NCBI GenBank assembly: GCA_904066235.2
Contig: CAJFCV020000005.1
Coordinates: forward strand, 6,319,501-6,383,500
DNA: 64,000 bases
Direction: 5' to 3'
DNA from: Bursaphelenchus xylophilus
Lineage: Eukaryota; Nematoda; Chromadorea; Rhabditida; Aphelenchoididae
Of this stretch, positions 46,101 to 58,100 are shown in pieces. How positions within the stretch are numbered: the stretch's first letter is position 1; each line of letters opens with the position of its first letter. Below the pieces are notes generated by a model that worked only from the letters and a program-made list of their open reading frames with translations, searched no databases and was not told the DNA's origin. Position numbers and translations under genes: made by a program.

Positions 46101-49100
46101 CTTCTTGTCAGCCTCGGCCTTCTTCTTGGCCTCCTCTTCGGCCTTCTTCTTATCGGCTTCAGTCTTCTTGTCAGCCTCGGCCTTCTTCTTGGCCTCCTCT
46201 TCGGCCTTCTTCTTATCAGCCTCAGCCTTCTTCTTGGCCTCCTCTTCGGCCTTCTTCTTATCGGCTGCAGTCTTCTTGTCAGCCTCGGCCTTCTTCTTGG
46301 CCTCCTCTTCGGCCTTCTTCTTATCGGCTTCAGTCTTCTTGTCAGCCTCGGCCTTCTTCTTGGCCTCCTCTTCGGCCTTCTTCTTATCGGCTTCAGTCTT
46401 CTTGTCAGTCTCGGCCTTCTTCTTGGCCTCCTCTTCGGCCTTCTTCTTATCGGCTTCAGTCTTCTTGTCAGCCTCGGCCTTCTTCTTGGCCTCCTCTTCG
46501 GCCTTCTTCTTATCGGCTGCAGTCTTCTTGTCAGCCTCGGCCTTCTTCTTGGCCTCCTCTTCGGCCTTCTTCTTATCGGCTTCAGTCTTCTTGTCAGCTT
46601 CGGCCTTCTTCTTGGCCTCCTCTTCGGCCTTCTTCTTATCGGCTTCAGTCTTCTTGTCAGCCTCGGCCTTCTTCTCGGCCTCCTCTTCGGCCTTCTTCTT
46701 ATCGGCTTCAGTCTTCTTATCGGCTTCAGCCTTCTTGTCAGCTTCGGCCTTCTTCTTGGCCTCTTCTTCGGCCTTCTTCCTATCGGCTTCAGTCTTCTTG
46801 TCAGCCTCGGCCTTCTTCTTGGCCTCCTCTTCGGCCTTCTTCTTATCGGCTTCAGTCTTCTTGTCAGCTTCGGCCTTCTTCTTGGCCTCCTCTTCGGCCT
46901 TCTTTTTATCGGCTTCAGTCTTCTTGTCAGCTTCGGCCTTCTTCTTGGCCTCCTCTTCGGCCTTCTTCTTATCGGCTTCAGTCTTCTTATCGGCTTCAGT
47001 CTTCTTGTCAGCTTCGGCCTTCTTCTTGGCCTCCTCTTCGGCCTTCTTCTTATCGGCTTCAGTCTTCTTGTCAGCTTCGGCCTTATTCTTGGCCTCTTCT
47101 TCGGCCTTCTTCTTATCGGCTTCAGTCTTCTTATCGGCTTCAGTCTTCTTGTCAGCTTCGGCCTTCTTCTTGGCCTCCTCTTCGGCCTTCTTCTTATCGG
47201 CTGCAGTCTTCTTATCGGCTTCAGTCTTCTTGTCAGCTTCGGCCTTATTCTTGGCCTCTTCTTCGGCCTTCTTCTTATCGGCTTCAGTCTTCTTATCGGC
47301 TTCAGTCTTCTTGTCAGCTTCGGCCTTCTTCTTGGCCTCCTCTTCGGCCTTCTTCTTATCGGCTTCAGTCTTCTTATCGGCTTCAGTCTTCTTGTCAGCT
47401 TCGGCCTTCTTCTTGGCCTCTTCTTCGGCCTTCTTCTTATCGGTTTCAGTCTTCTTATCGGCTTCGGCCTTCTTCTTGGCCTCCTCTTCGGCCTTCTTCT
47501 TATCGGCTTCAGTCTTCTTATCGGCTTCAGTCTTCTTATCGGCTTCAGTCTTCTTGTCAGCTTCGGCCTTCTTCTTATCGGCTTCAGTCTTCTTATCGGC
47601 TTCAGTCTTCTTGTCAGCCTCGGCCTTCTTCTTGGCCTCCTCTTCGGCCTTCTTCTTATCGGCTTCAGTCTTCTTATCGGCTTCAGTCTTCTTATCGGCT
47701 TCAGTCTTCTTGTCAGCTTCGGCCTTCTTCTTATCGGCTTCAGTCTTCTTATCGGCTTCAGTCTTCTTGTCAGCCTCGGCCTTCTTCTTGGCCTCCTCTT
47801 CGGCCTTCTTCTTATCGGCTGCAGTCTTCTTGTCAGCTTCGGCCTTCTTCTTGGCCTCCTCTTCGGCCTTCTTCTTATCGGCTGCAGTCTTCTTGTCAGC
47901 TTCGGCCTTCTTCTTGGCCTCCTCTTCGGCCTTCTTCTTATCGGCTTCAGTCTTCTTATCGGCTTCGGCCTTCTTCTTGGCCTCCTCTTCGGCCTTCTTC
48001 TTATCGGCTTCAGTCTTCTTATCGGCTTCAGTCTTCTTATCGGCTTCAGTCTTCTTGTCAGCTTCGGCCTTCTTCTTGGCCTCTTCTTCGGCCTTCTTCT
48101 TATCGGTTTCAGTCTTCTTATCGGCTTCGGCCTTCTTCTTGGCCTCCTCTTCGGCCTTCTTCTTATCGGCTTCAGTCTTCTTATCGGCTTCAGTCTTCTT
48201 ATCGGCTTCAGTCTTCTTGTCAGCTTCGGCCTTCTTCTTATCGGCTTCAGTCTTCTTATCGGCTTCAGTCTTCTTGTCAGCTTCGGCCTTCTTCTTGGCC
48301 TCCTCTTCGGCCTTCTTCTTATCGGCTTCAGTCTTCTTATCGGCTTCAGTCTTCTTGTCAGCTTCGGCCTTCTTCTTGGCCTCCTCTTCGGCCTTCTTCT
48401 TATCGGTTTCAGTCTTCTTGTCAGCTTCGGCCTTCTTCTTGGCCTCCTCTTCGGCCTTCTTCTTATCGGCTTCAGTCTTCTTGTCAGCTTCGGCCTTATT
48501 CTTGGCCTCCTCTTCGGCCTTCTTCTTATCGGCTTCAGTCTTCTTATCGGCTTCAGTCTTCTTGTCAGCTTCGGCCTTCTTCTTGGCCTCCTCTTCGGCC
48601 TTCTTCTTATCGGCTTCAGTCTTCTTGTCAGCTTCGGCCTTATTCTTGGCCTCTTCTTCGGCCTTCTTCTTATCGGCTTCAGTCTTCTTATCGGCTTCAG
48701 TCTTCTTGTCAGTTTCGGCCTTCTTCTTGGCCTCCTCTTCGGCCTTCTTCTTATCGGCTTCAGTCTTCTTGTCAGCTTCGGCCTTATTCTTGGCCTCTTC
48801 TTCGGCCTTCTTCTTATCGGCTTCAGTCTTCTTATCGGCTTCAGCCTTCTTGTCAGCTTCGGCCTTCTTCTTGGCCTCCTCTTCGGCCTTCTTCTTATCG
48901 GCTGCAGTCTTCTTATCGGCTTCAGTCTTCTTGTCAGCTTCGGCCTTCTTCTTGGCCTCCTCTTCGGCCTTCTTCTTATCGGCTTCAGTCTTCTTGTCAG
49001 CTTCGGCCTTCTTCTTGGCCTCCTCTTCGGCCTTCTTCTTATCGGCTTCAGTCTTCTTGTCAGCTTCGGCCTTCTTCTTGGCCTCCTCTTCGGCCTTCTT

Positions 49101-52100
49101 CTTATCGGCTTCAGTCTCCTTGTCAGCCTCGGCCTTCTTCTTGGCCTCCTCTTCGGCCTTCTTCTTATCGGCTTCAGTCTTCTTGTCAGCTTCGGCCTTC
49201 TTCTTGGCCTCCTCTTCGGCCTTCTTCTTATCGGCTTCAGTCTTCTTGTCAGCTTCGGCCTTCTTCTTGGCCTCCTCTTCGGCCTTCTTCTTATCGGCTG
49301 CAGTCTTCTTGTCAGCCTCGGCCTTCTTCTTGGCCTCTTCTTCGGCCTTCTTCTTATCGGCTTCAGTCTTCTTGTCAGCCTCGGCCTTCTTCTTGGCCTC
49401 CTCCTCGGCCTTCTTCTTATCGGCTTCAGTCTTCTTGTCAGCTTCGGCCTTCTTCTTGGCCTCCTCTTCGGCCTTCTTCTTATCGGCTTCAGTCTTCTTG
49501 TCAGCCTCGGCCTTCTTCTTGGCCTCCTCTTCGGCCTTCTTCTTATCGGCTTCAGTCTTCTTATCGGCTTCGGCCTTCTTCTTGGCCTCCTCTTCGGCCT
49601 TCTTCTTATCGGCTGCAGTCTTCTTGTCAGCCTCGGCCTTCTTCTTGGCCTCCTCTTCGGCCTTCTTCTTATCGGCTTCAGTCTTCTTGTCAGCTTCGGC
49701 CTTCTTCTTGGCCTCCTCTTCGGCCTTCTTCTTATCGGCTTCAGTCTTCTTGTCAGCCTCGGCCTTCTTCTTGGCCTCTTCTTCGGCCTTCTTCTTATCG
49801 GCTTCAGTCTTCTTGTCAGCCTCGGCCTTCTTCTTGGCCTCCTCTTCGGCCTTCTTCTTATCGGTTTCAGTCTTCTTATCGGCTTCGGCCTTCTTCTTGG
49901 CCTCCTCTTCGGCCTTCTTCTTATCGGCTTCAGTCTTCTTGTCAGCTTCGGCCTTCTTCTTGGCCTCCTCTTCGGCCTTCTTCTTATCGGCTTCAGTCTT
50001 CTTATCGGCTTCGGCCTTCTTCTTGGCCTCCTCTTCGGCCTTCTTCTTATCGGCTGCAGTCTTCTTGTCAGCTTCGGCCTTCTTCTTGGCCTCCTCTTCG
50101 GCCTTCTTCTTATCGGCTGCAGTCTTCTTGTCAGCTTCGGCCTTCTTCTTGGCCTCCTCTTCGGCCTTCTTCTTATCGGCTGCAGTCTTCTTGTCAGCTT
50201 CGGCCTTCTTCTTGGCCTCCTCTTCGGCCTTCTTCTTATCGGTTTCAGTCTTCTTATCGGCTTCGGCCTTCTTCTTGGCCTCCTCTTCGGCCTTCTTCTT
50301 ATCGGCTGCAGTCTTCTTGTCAGCTTCGGCCTTCTTCTTGGCCTCCTCTTCGGCCTTCTTCTTATCGGTTTCAGTCTTCTTATCGGCTTCGGCCTTCTTC
50401 TTGGCCTCCTCTTCGGCCTTCTTCTTATCGGCTGCAGTCTTCTTGTCAGCTTCGGCCTTCTTCTTGGCCTCCTCTTCGGCCTTCTTCTTGGCCTCCTCTT
50501 CGGCCTTCTTCTTATCGGCTGCAGTCTTCTTGTCAGCTTCGGCCTTCTTCTTGGCCTCCTCTTCGGCCTTCTTCTTATCGGCTGCAGTCTTCTTGTCAGC
50601 TTCGGCCTTCTTCTTGGCCTCCTCCTCGGCCTTCTTCTTATCGGCTTCAGTCTTCTTGTCAGCTTCGGCCTTCTTCTTGGCCTCCTCCTCGGCCTTCTTC
50701 TTATCGGCTTCAGTCTTCTTGTCAGCTTCGGCCTTCTTCTTGGCCTCCTCTTCGGCCTTCTTCTTATCGGCTTCAGTCTTCTTATCGGCTTCAGTCTTCT
50801 TGTCAGCCTCGGCCTTCTTCTTGGCCTCCTCCTCGGCCTTCTTCTTATCGGCTTCAGTCTTCTTGTCAGCTTCGGCCTTCTTCTTGGCCTCCTCTTCGGC
50901 CTTCTTCTTATCGGCTTCAGTCTTCTTGTCAGCTTCGGCCTTCTTCTTGGCCTCCTCCTCGGCCTTCTTCTTATCGGCTTCAGTCTTCTTATCGGCTTCA
51001 GTCTTCTTGTCAGCTTCGGCCTTCTTCTTGGCCTCCTCTTCGGCCTTCTTCTTATCGGCTTCAGTCTTCTTGTCAGCTTCGGCCTTCTTCTTGGCCTCCT
51101 CCTCGGCCTTCTTCTTATCGGCTTCAGTCTTCTTATCGGCTTCAGTCTTCTTGTCAGCCTCGGCCTTCTTCTTGGCCTCCTCTTCGGCCTTCTTCTTATC
51201 GGCTTCAGTCTTCTTGTCAGCTTCGGCCTTCTTCTTGGCCTCTTCTTCGGCCTTCTTCTTATCGGCTTCAGTCTTCTTGTCAGCCTCGGCCTTCTTCTTG
51301 GCCTCCTCTTCGGCCTTCTTCTTATCGGCTGCAGTCTTCTTGTCAGCTTCGGCCTTCTTCTTGGCCTCCTCCTCGGCCTTCTTCTTATCGGCTTCAGTCT
51401 TCTTATCGGCTTCAGTCTTCTTGTCAGCCTCGGCCTTCTTCTTGGCCTCCTCCTCGGCCTTCTTCTTATCGGCTTCAGTCTTCTTGTCAGCTTCGGCCTT
51501 CTTCTTGGCCTCCTCTTCGGCCTTCTTCTTATCGGCTGCAGTCTTCTTGTCAGCTTCGGCCTTCTTCTTGGCCTCCTCTTCGGCCTTCTTCTTATCGGCT
51601 GCAGTCTTCTTGTCAGCTTCGGCCTTCTTCTTGGCCTCCTCCTCGGCCTTCTTCTTATCGGCTTCAGTCTTCTTATCGGCTTCAGTCTTCTTGTCAGCCT
51701 CGGCCTTCTTCTTGGCCTCCTCCTCGGCCTTCTTCTTATCGGCTTCAGTCTTCTTGTCAGCTTCGGCCTTCTTCTTGGCCTCCTCTTCGGCCTTCTTCTT
51801 ATCGGCTGCAGTCTTCTTGTCAGCTTCGGCCTTCTTCTTGGCCTCCTCTTCGGCCTTCTTCTTATCGGCTGCAGTCTTCTTGTCAGCTTCGGCCTTCTTC
51901 TTGGCCTCCTCTTCGGCCTTCTTCTTATCGGCTGCAGTCTTCTTGTCAGCTTCGGCCTTCTTCTTGGCCTCCTCTTCGGCCTTCTTCTTATCGGCTGCAG
52001 TCTTCTTGTCAGCTTCGGCCTTCTTCTTGGCCTCCTCCTCGGCCTTCTTCTTATCGGCTTCAGTCTTCTTATCGGCTTCAGTCTTCTTGTCAGCCTCGGC

Positions 52101-55100
52101 CTTCTTCTTGGCCTCCTCCTCGGCCTTCTTCTTATCGGCTTCAGTCTTCTTGTCAGCTTCGGCCTTCTTCTTGGCCTCCTCTTCGGCCTTCTTCTTATCG
52201 GCTTCAGTCTTCTTGTCAGCTTCGGCCTTCTTCTTGGCCTCCTCCTCGGCCTTCTTCTTATCGGCTTCAGTCTTCTTGTCAGCTTCGGCCTTCTTCTTGG
52301 CCTCCTCTTCGGCCTTCTTCTTATCGGCTTCAGTCTTCTTATCGGCTTCAGTCTTCTTGTCAGCTTCGGCCTTCTTCTTGGCCTCCTCCTCGGCCTTCTT
52401 CTTATCGGCTTCAGTCTTCTTGTCAGCTTCGGCCTTCTTCTTGGCCTCCTCTTCGGCCTTCTTCTTATCGGCTGCAGTCTTCTTGTCAGCTTCGGCCTTC
52501 TTCTTGGCCTCCTCTTCGGCCTTCTTCTTATCGGCTTCAGTCTTCTTGTCAGCTTCGGCCTTCTTCTTGGCCTCCTCTTCGGCCTTCTTCTTATCGGCTT
52601 CAGTCTTCTTATCAGCTTCGGCCTTCTTCTTGGCCTCCTCTTCGGCCTTCTTCTTATCGGCTTCAGTCTTCTTATCAGCTTCGGCCTTCTTCTTGGCCTC
52701 CTCTTCGGCCTTCTTCTTATCGGCTTCAGTCTTCTTATCAGCTTCGGCCTTCTTCTTGGCCTCCTCTTCGGCCTTCTTCTTATCGGCTTCAGTCTTCTTG
52801 TCAGCTTCGGCCTTCTTCTTGGCCTCCTCTTCGGCCTTCTTCTTATCGGCTTCAGTCTTCTTATCAGCTTCGGCCTTCTTCTTGGCCTCCTCTTCGGCCT
52901 TCTTCTTATCGGCTTCAGTCTTCTTGTCAGCTTCGGCCTTCTTCTTATCTGCTTCAGTCTTCTTGTCAGCTTCGGCCTTCTTCTTGGCCTCCTCCTCGGC
53001 CTTCTTCTTATCGGCTTCAGTCTTCTTGTCAGCTTCGGCCTTCTTCTTGGCCTCCTCTTCGGCCTTCTTCTTATCGGCTTCAGTCTTCTTATCAGCTTCG
53101 GCCTTCTTCTTGGCCTCCTCTTCGGCCTTCTTCTTATCGGCTTCAGTCTTCTTGTCAGCTTCGGCCTTCTTCTTGGCCTCCTCTTCGGCCTTCTTCTTAT
53201 CGGCTTCAGTCTTCTTATCTGCTTCAGTCTTCTTGTCAGCCTCGGCCTTCTTCTTGGCCTCCTCCTCGGCCTTCTTCTTATCGGCTTCAGTCTTCTTGTC
53301 AGCTTCGGCCTTCTTCTTGGCCTCCTCTTCGGCCTTCTTCTTATCGGCTTCAGTCTTCTTATCGGCTTCAGTCTTTTTGTCAGCTTCGGCCTTCTTCTTG
53401 GCCTCCTCCTCGGCCTTCTTCTTATCGGCTTCAGTCTTCTTGTCAGCTTCGGCCTTCTTCTTGGCCTCCTCTTCGGCCTTCTTCTTATCGGCTTCAGTCT
53501 TCTTATCTGCTTCAGTCTTCTTGTCAGCCTCGGCCTTCTTCTTGGCCTCCTCCTCGGCCTTCTTCTTATCGGCTTCAGTCTTCTTGTCAGCTTCGGCCTT
53601 CTTCTTGGCCTCCTCTTCGGCCTTCTTCTTATCGGCTTCAGTCTTCTTATCGGCTTCAGTCTTTTTGTCAGCTTCGGCCTTCTTCTTGGCCTCCTCTTCG
53701 GCCTTCTTCTTATCGGCTTCAGTCTTCTTATCTGCTTCAGTCTTCTTGTCAGCCTCGGCCTTCTTCTTGGCCTCCTCCTCGGCCTTCTTCTTATCGGCTT
53801 CAGTCTTTTTGTCAGCTTCGGCCTTCTTCTTGGCCTCCTCCTCGGCCTTCTTCTTATCGGCTTCAGTCTTCTTGTCAGCTTCGGCCTTCTTCTTGGCCTC
53901 CTCTTCGGCCTTCTTCTTATCGGCTTCAGTCTTCTTGTCAGCTTCGGCCTTCTTCTTGGCCTCTTCTTCGGCCTTCTTCTTATCGGCTTCAGTCTTCTTG
54001 TCAGCCTCGGCCTTCTTCTTGGCCTCCTCTTCGGCCTTCTTCTTATCGGCTGCAGTCTTCTTGTCAGCTTCGGCCTTCTTCTTGGCCTCCTCCTCGGCCT
54101 TCTTCTTATCGGCTTCAGTCTTCTTGTCAGCTTCGGCCTTCTTCTTGGCCTCCTCTTCGGCCTTCTTCTTATCGGCTTCAGTCTTCTTGTCAGCTTCGGC
54201 CTTCTTCTTGGCCTCCTCTTCGGCCTTCTTCTTATCGGCTTCAGTCTTCTTATCTGCTTCAGTCTTCTTGTCAGCCTCGGCCTTCTTCTTGGCCTCCTCC
54301 TCGGCCTTCTTCTTATCGGCTTCAGTCTTCTTGTCAGCTTCGGCCTTCTTCTTGGCCTCCTCTTCGGCCTTCTTCTTATCGGCTTCAGTCTTCTTGTCAG
54401 CTTCGGCCTTCTTCTTGGCCTCTTCTTCGGCCTTCTTCTTATCGGCTTCAGTCTTCTTGTCAGCCTCGGCCTTCTTCTTGGCCTCCTCTTCGGCCTTCTT
54501 CTTATCGGCTGCAGTCTTCTTGTCAGCTTCGGCCTTCTTCTTGGCCTCCTCCTCGGCCTTCTTCTTATCGGCTTCAGTCTTCTTGTCAGCCTCGGCCTTC
54601 TTCTTGGCCTCTTCTTCGGCCTTCTTCTTATCGGCTTCAGTCTTCTTGTCAGCCTCGGCCTTCTTCTTGGCCTCCTCTTCGGCCTTCGTCTTATCGGCTT
54701 CAGTCTTCTTGTCAGCCTCGGCCTTCTTCTTATCGGCTTCAGTCTTTTTATCGGCTTCAGTCTTCTTGTCAGCCTCGGCCTTCTTCTTGGCCTCCTCTTC
54801 GGCCTTCTTCTTATCGTCTTCAGTCTTTTTATCGGCTTCAGTCTTCTTGGCCTCCTCCTCGACCTTCTTCTTATCGGCTTCAGTCTTCTTGTCAGCTTCG
54901 GCCTTCTTCTTGGCCTCCTCTTCGGCCTTCTTCTTATCGGCTTCAGTCTTCTTGTCAGCTTCGGCCTTCTTCTTGGCCTCCTCTTCGGCCTTCTTCTTAT
55001 CGGCTTCAGTCTTCTTATCTGCTTCAGTCTTCTTGTCAGCCTCGGCCTTCTTCTTGGCCTCCTCCTCGGCCTTCTTCTTATCGGCTTCAGTCTTCTTGTC

Positions 55101-58100
55101 AGCTTCGGCCTTCTTCTTGGCCTCCTCTTCGGCCTTCTTCTTATCGGCTTCAGTCTTCTTGTCAGCTTCGGCCTTCTTCTTGGCCTCCTCTTCGGCCTTC
55201 TTCTTATCGGCTTCAGTCTTCTTATCTGCTTCAGTCTTCTTGTCAGCCTCGGCCTTCTTCTTGGCCTCTTCTTCGGCCTTCTTCTTATCGGCTTCAGTCT
55301 TCTTGTCAGCCTCGGCCTTCTTCTTGGCCTCCTCTTCGGCCTTCGTCTTATCGGCTTCAGTCTTCTTGTCAGCCTCGGCCTTCTTCTTATCGGCTTCAGT
55401 CTTTTTATCGGCTTCAGTCTTCTTGTCAGCCTCGGCCTTCTTCTTGGCCTCCTCTTCGGCCTTCTTCTTATCGGCTTCAGTCTTTTTATCGGCTTCAGTC
55501 TTCTTGTCAGCCTCGGCCTTCTTCTTATCGGCTTCAGTCTTCTTATCTGCTTCAGTCTTCTTGTCAGCCTCGGCCTTCTTCTTGGCCTCCTCTTCGGCCT
55601 TCTTCTTATCGGCTTCAGTCTTTTTATCGGCTTCAGTCTTCTTGTCAGCCTCGGCCTTCTTCTTATCGGCTTCAGTCTTTTTATCGGCTTCAGTCTTCTT
55701 GTCAGCCTCGGCCTTCTTCTTGGCCTCCTCTTCGGCCTTCTTCTTATCGGCTTCAGTCTTTTTATCGGCTTCAGTCTTCTTGTCAGCCTCGGCCTTCTTC
55801 TTATCGGCTTCAGTCTTTTTATCGGCTTCAGTCTTCTTGTCAGCCTCGGCCTTCTTCTTATCGGCTTCAGTCTTTTTATCGGCTTCAGTCTTCTTGTCAG
55901 CCTCGGCCTTCTTCTTGGCCTCCTCTTCGGCCTTCTTCTTATCGGCTTCAGTCTTTTTATCGGCTTCAGTCTTCTTGTCAGCCTCGGCCTTCTTCTTGGC
56001 CTCCTCTTCGGCCTTCTTCTTATCGGCTTCAGTCTTTTTATCGGCTTCAGTCTTCTTGTCAGCTTCGGCCTTCTTCTTGGCCTCCTCTTCGGCCTTCTTC
56101 TTATCGGCTTCAGTCTTCTTGTCAGCTTCGGCCTTCTTCTTGGCCTCTTCTTCGGCCTTCTTCTTATCGGCTTCAGTCTTTTTATCGGCTTCAGTCTTCT
56201 TGTCAGCCTCGGCCTTCTTCTTGGCCTCCTCTTCGGCCTTCTTCTTATCGGCTTCAGTCTTTTTATCGGCTTCAGTCTTCTTGTCAGCCTCGGCCTTCTT
56301 CTTGGCCTCCTCTTCGGCCTTCTTCTTATCGGCTTCAGTCTTTTTATCGGCTTCGGCCTTCTTCTTGGCCTCTTCTTCGGCCTTCTTCTTATCGGCTTCA
56401 GTCTTCTTGTCAGCCTCGGCCTTCTTCTTGGCCTCTTCTTCGGCCTTCTTCTTATCGGCTTCAGTCTTCTTGTCAGCCTCGGCCTTCTTCTTGGCCTCCT
56501 CTTCGGCCTTCTTCTTATCGGCTTCAGTCTTTTTATCGGCTTCGGCCTTCTTCTTGGCCTCTTCTTCGGCCTTCTTCTTATCGGCTTCAGTCTTCTTGTC
56601 AGCCTCGGCCTTCTTCTTGGCCTCTTCTTCGGCCTTCTTCTTATCGGCTTCAGTCTTCTTGTCAGCCTCGGCCTTCTTCTTGGCCTCTTCTTCGGCCTTC
56701 TTCTTATCGGCTTCAGTCTTCTTGTCAGCCTCGGCCTTCTTCTTGGCCTCCTCTTCGGCCTTCTTCTTATCGGCTTCAGTCTTTTTATCGGCTTCGGCCT
56801 TCTTCTTGGCCTCTTCTTCGGCCTTCTTCTTATCGGCTTCAGTCTTTTTATCGGCTTCGGCCTTCTTCTTGGCCTCTTCTTCGGCCTTCTTCTTATCGGC
56901 TTCAGTCTTCCTGTCAGCCTCGGCCTTCTTCTTGGCCTCTTCTTCGGCCTTCTTCTTATCGGCTTCAGTCTTCTTGTCAGCCTCGGCCTTCTTCTTGGCC
57001 TCTTCTTCGGCCTTCTTCTTATCGGCTTCAGTCTTCTTGTCAGCCTCGGCCTTCTTCTTGGCCTCCTCTTCGGCCTTCTTCTTATCGGCTGCAGTCTTCT
57101 TGTCAGCCTCGGCCTTCTTCTTGGCCTCCTCCTCGGCCTTCTTCTTATCGGCTTCAGTCTTCTTGTCAGCTTCGGCCTTCTTCTTGGCCTCCTCTTCGGC
57201 CTTCTTCTTATCGGCTTCAGTCTTCTTATCGGCTTCAGTCTTCTTGTCAGCCTCGGCCTTCTTCTTGGCCTCCTCTTCGGCCTTCTTCTTATCGGCTTCA
57301 GTCTTCTTGTCAGCTTCGGCCTTCTTCTTGGCCTCCTCCTCGGCCTTCTTCTTATCGGCTTCAGTCTTCTTGTCAGCTTCGGCCTTCTTCTTGGCCTCCT
57401 CTTCGGCCTTCTTCTTATCGGCTTCAGTCTTCTTATCGGCTTCAGTCTTCTTGTCAGCTTCGGCCTTCTTCTTGGCCTCCTCCTCGGCCTTCTTCTTATC
57501 GGCTTCAGTCTTCTTGTCAGCTTCGGCCTTCTTCTTGGCCTCCTCTTCGGCCTTCTTCTTATCGGCTTCAGTCTTCTTATCTGCTTCAGTCTTCTTGTCA
57601 GCCTCGGCCTTCTTCTTGGCCTCCTCTTCGGCCTTCGTCTTATCGGCTTCAGTCTTCTTGTCAGCCTCGGCCTTCTTCTTATCGGCTTCAGTCTTTTTAT
57701 CGGCTTCAGTCTTCTTGTCAGCCTCGGCCTTCTTCTTGGCCTCCTCTTCGGCCTTCTTCTTATCGGCTTCAGTCTTTTTATCGGCTTCAGTCTTCTTGTC
57801 AGCCTCGGCCTTCTTCTTATCGGCTTCAGTCTTTTTATCGGCTTCAGTCTTCTTGTCAGCCTCGGCCTTCTTCTTGGCCTCCTCTTCGGCCTTCTTCTTA
57901 TCGGCTTCAGTCTTCTTGTCAGCTTCGGCCTTCTTCTTGGCCTCCTCTTCGGCCTTCTTCTTATCGGCTTCAGTCTTCTTGTCAGCTTCGGCCTTCTTCT
58001 TGGCCTCCTCTTCGGCCTTCTTCTTATCGGCTTCAGTCTTCTTATCGGCTTCAGCCTTCTTGTCAGCTTCGGCCTCCTTCTTGGCCTCTTCTTCGGCCTT

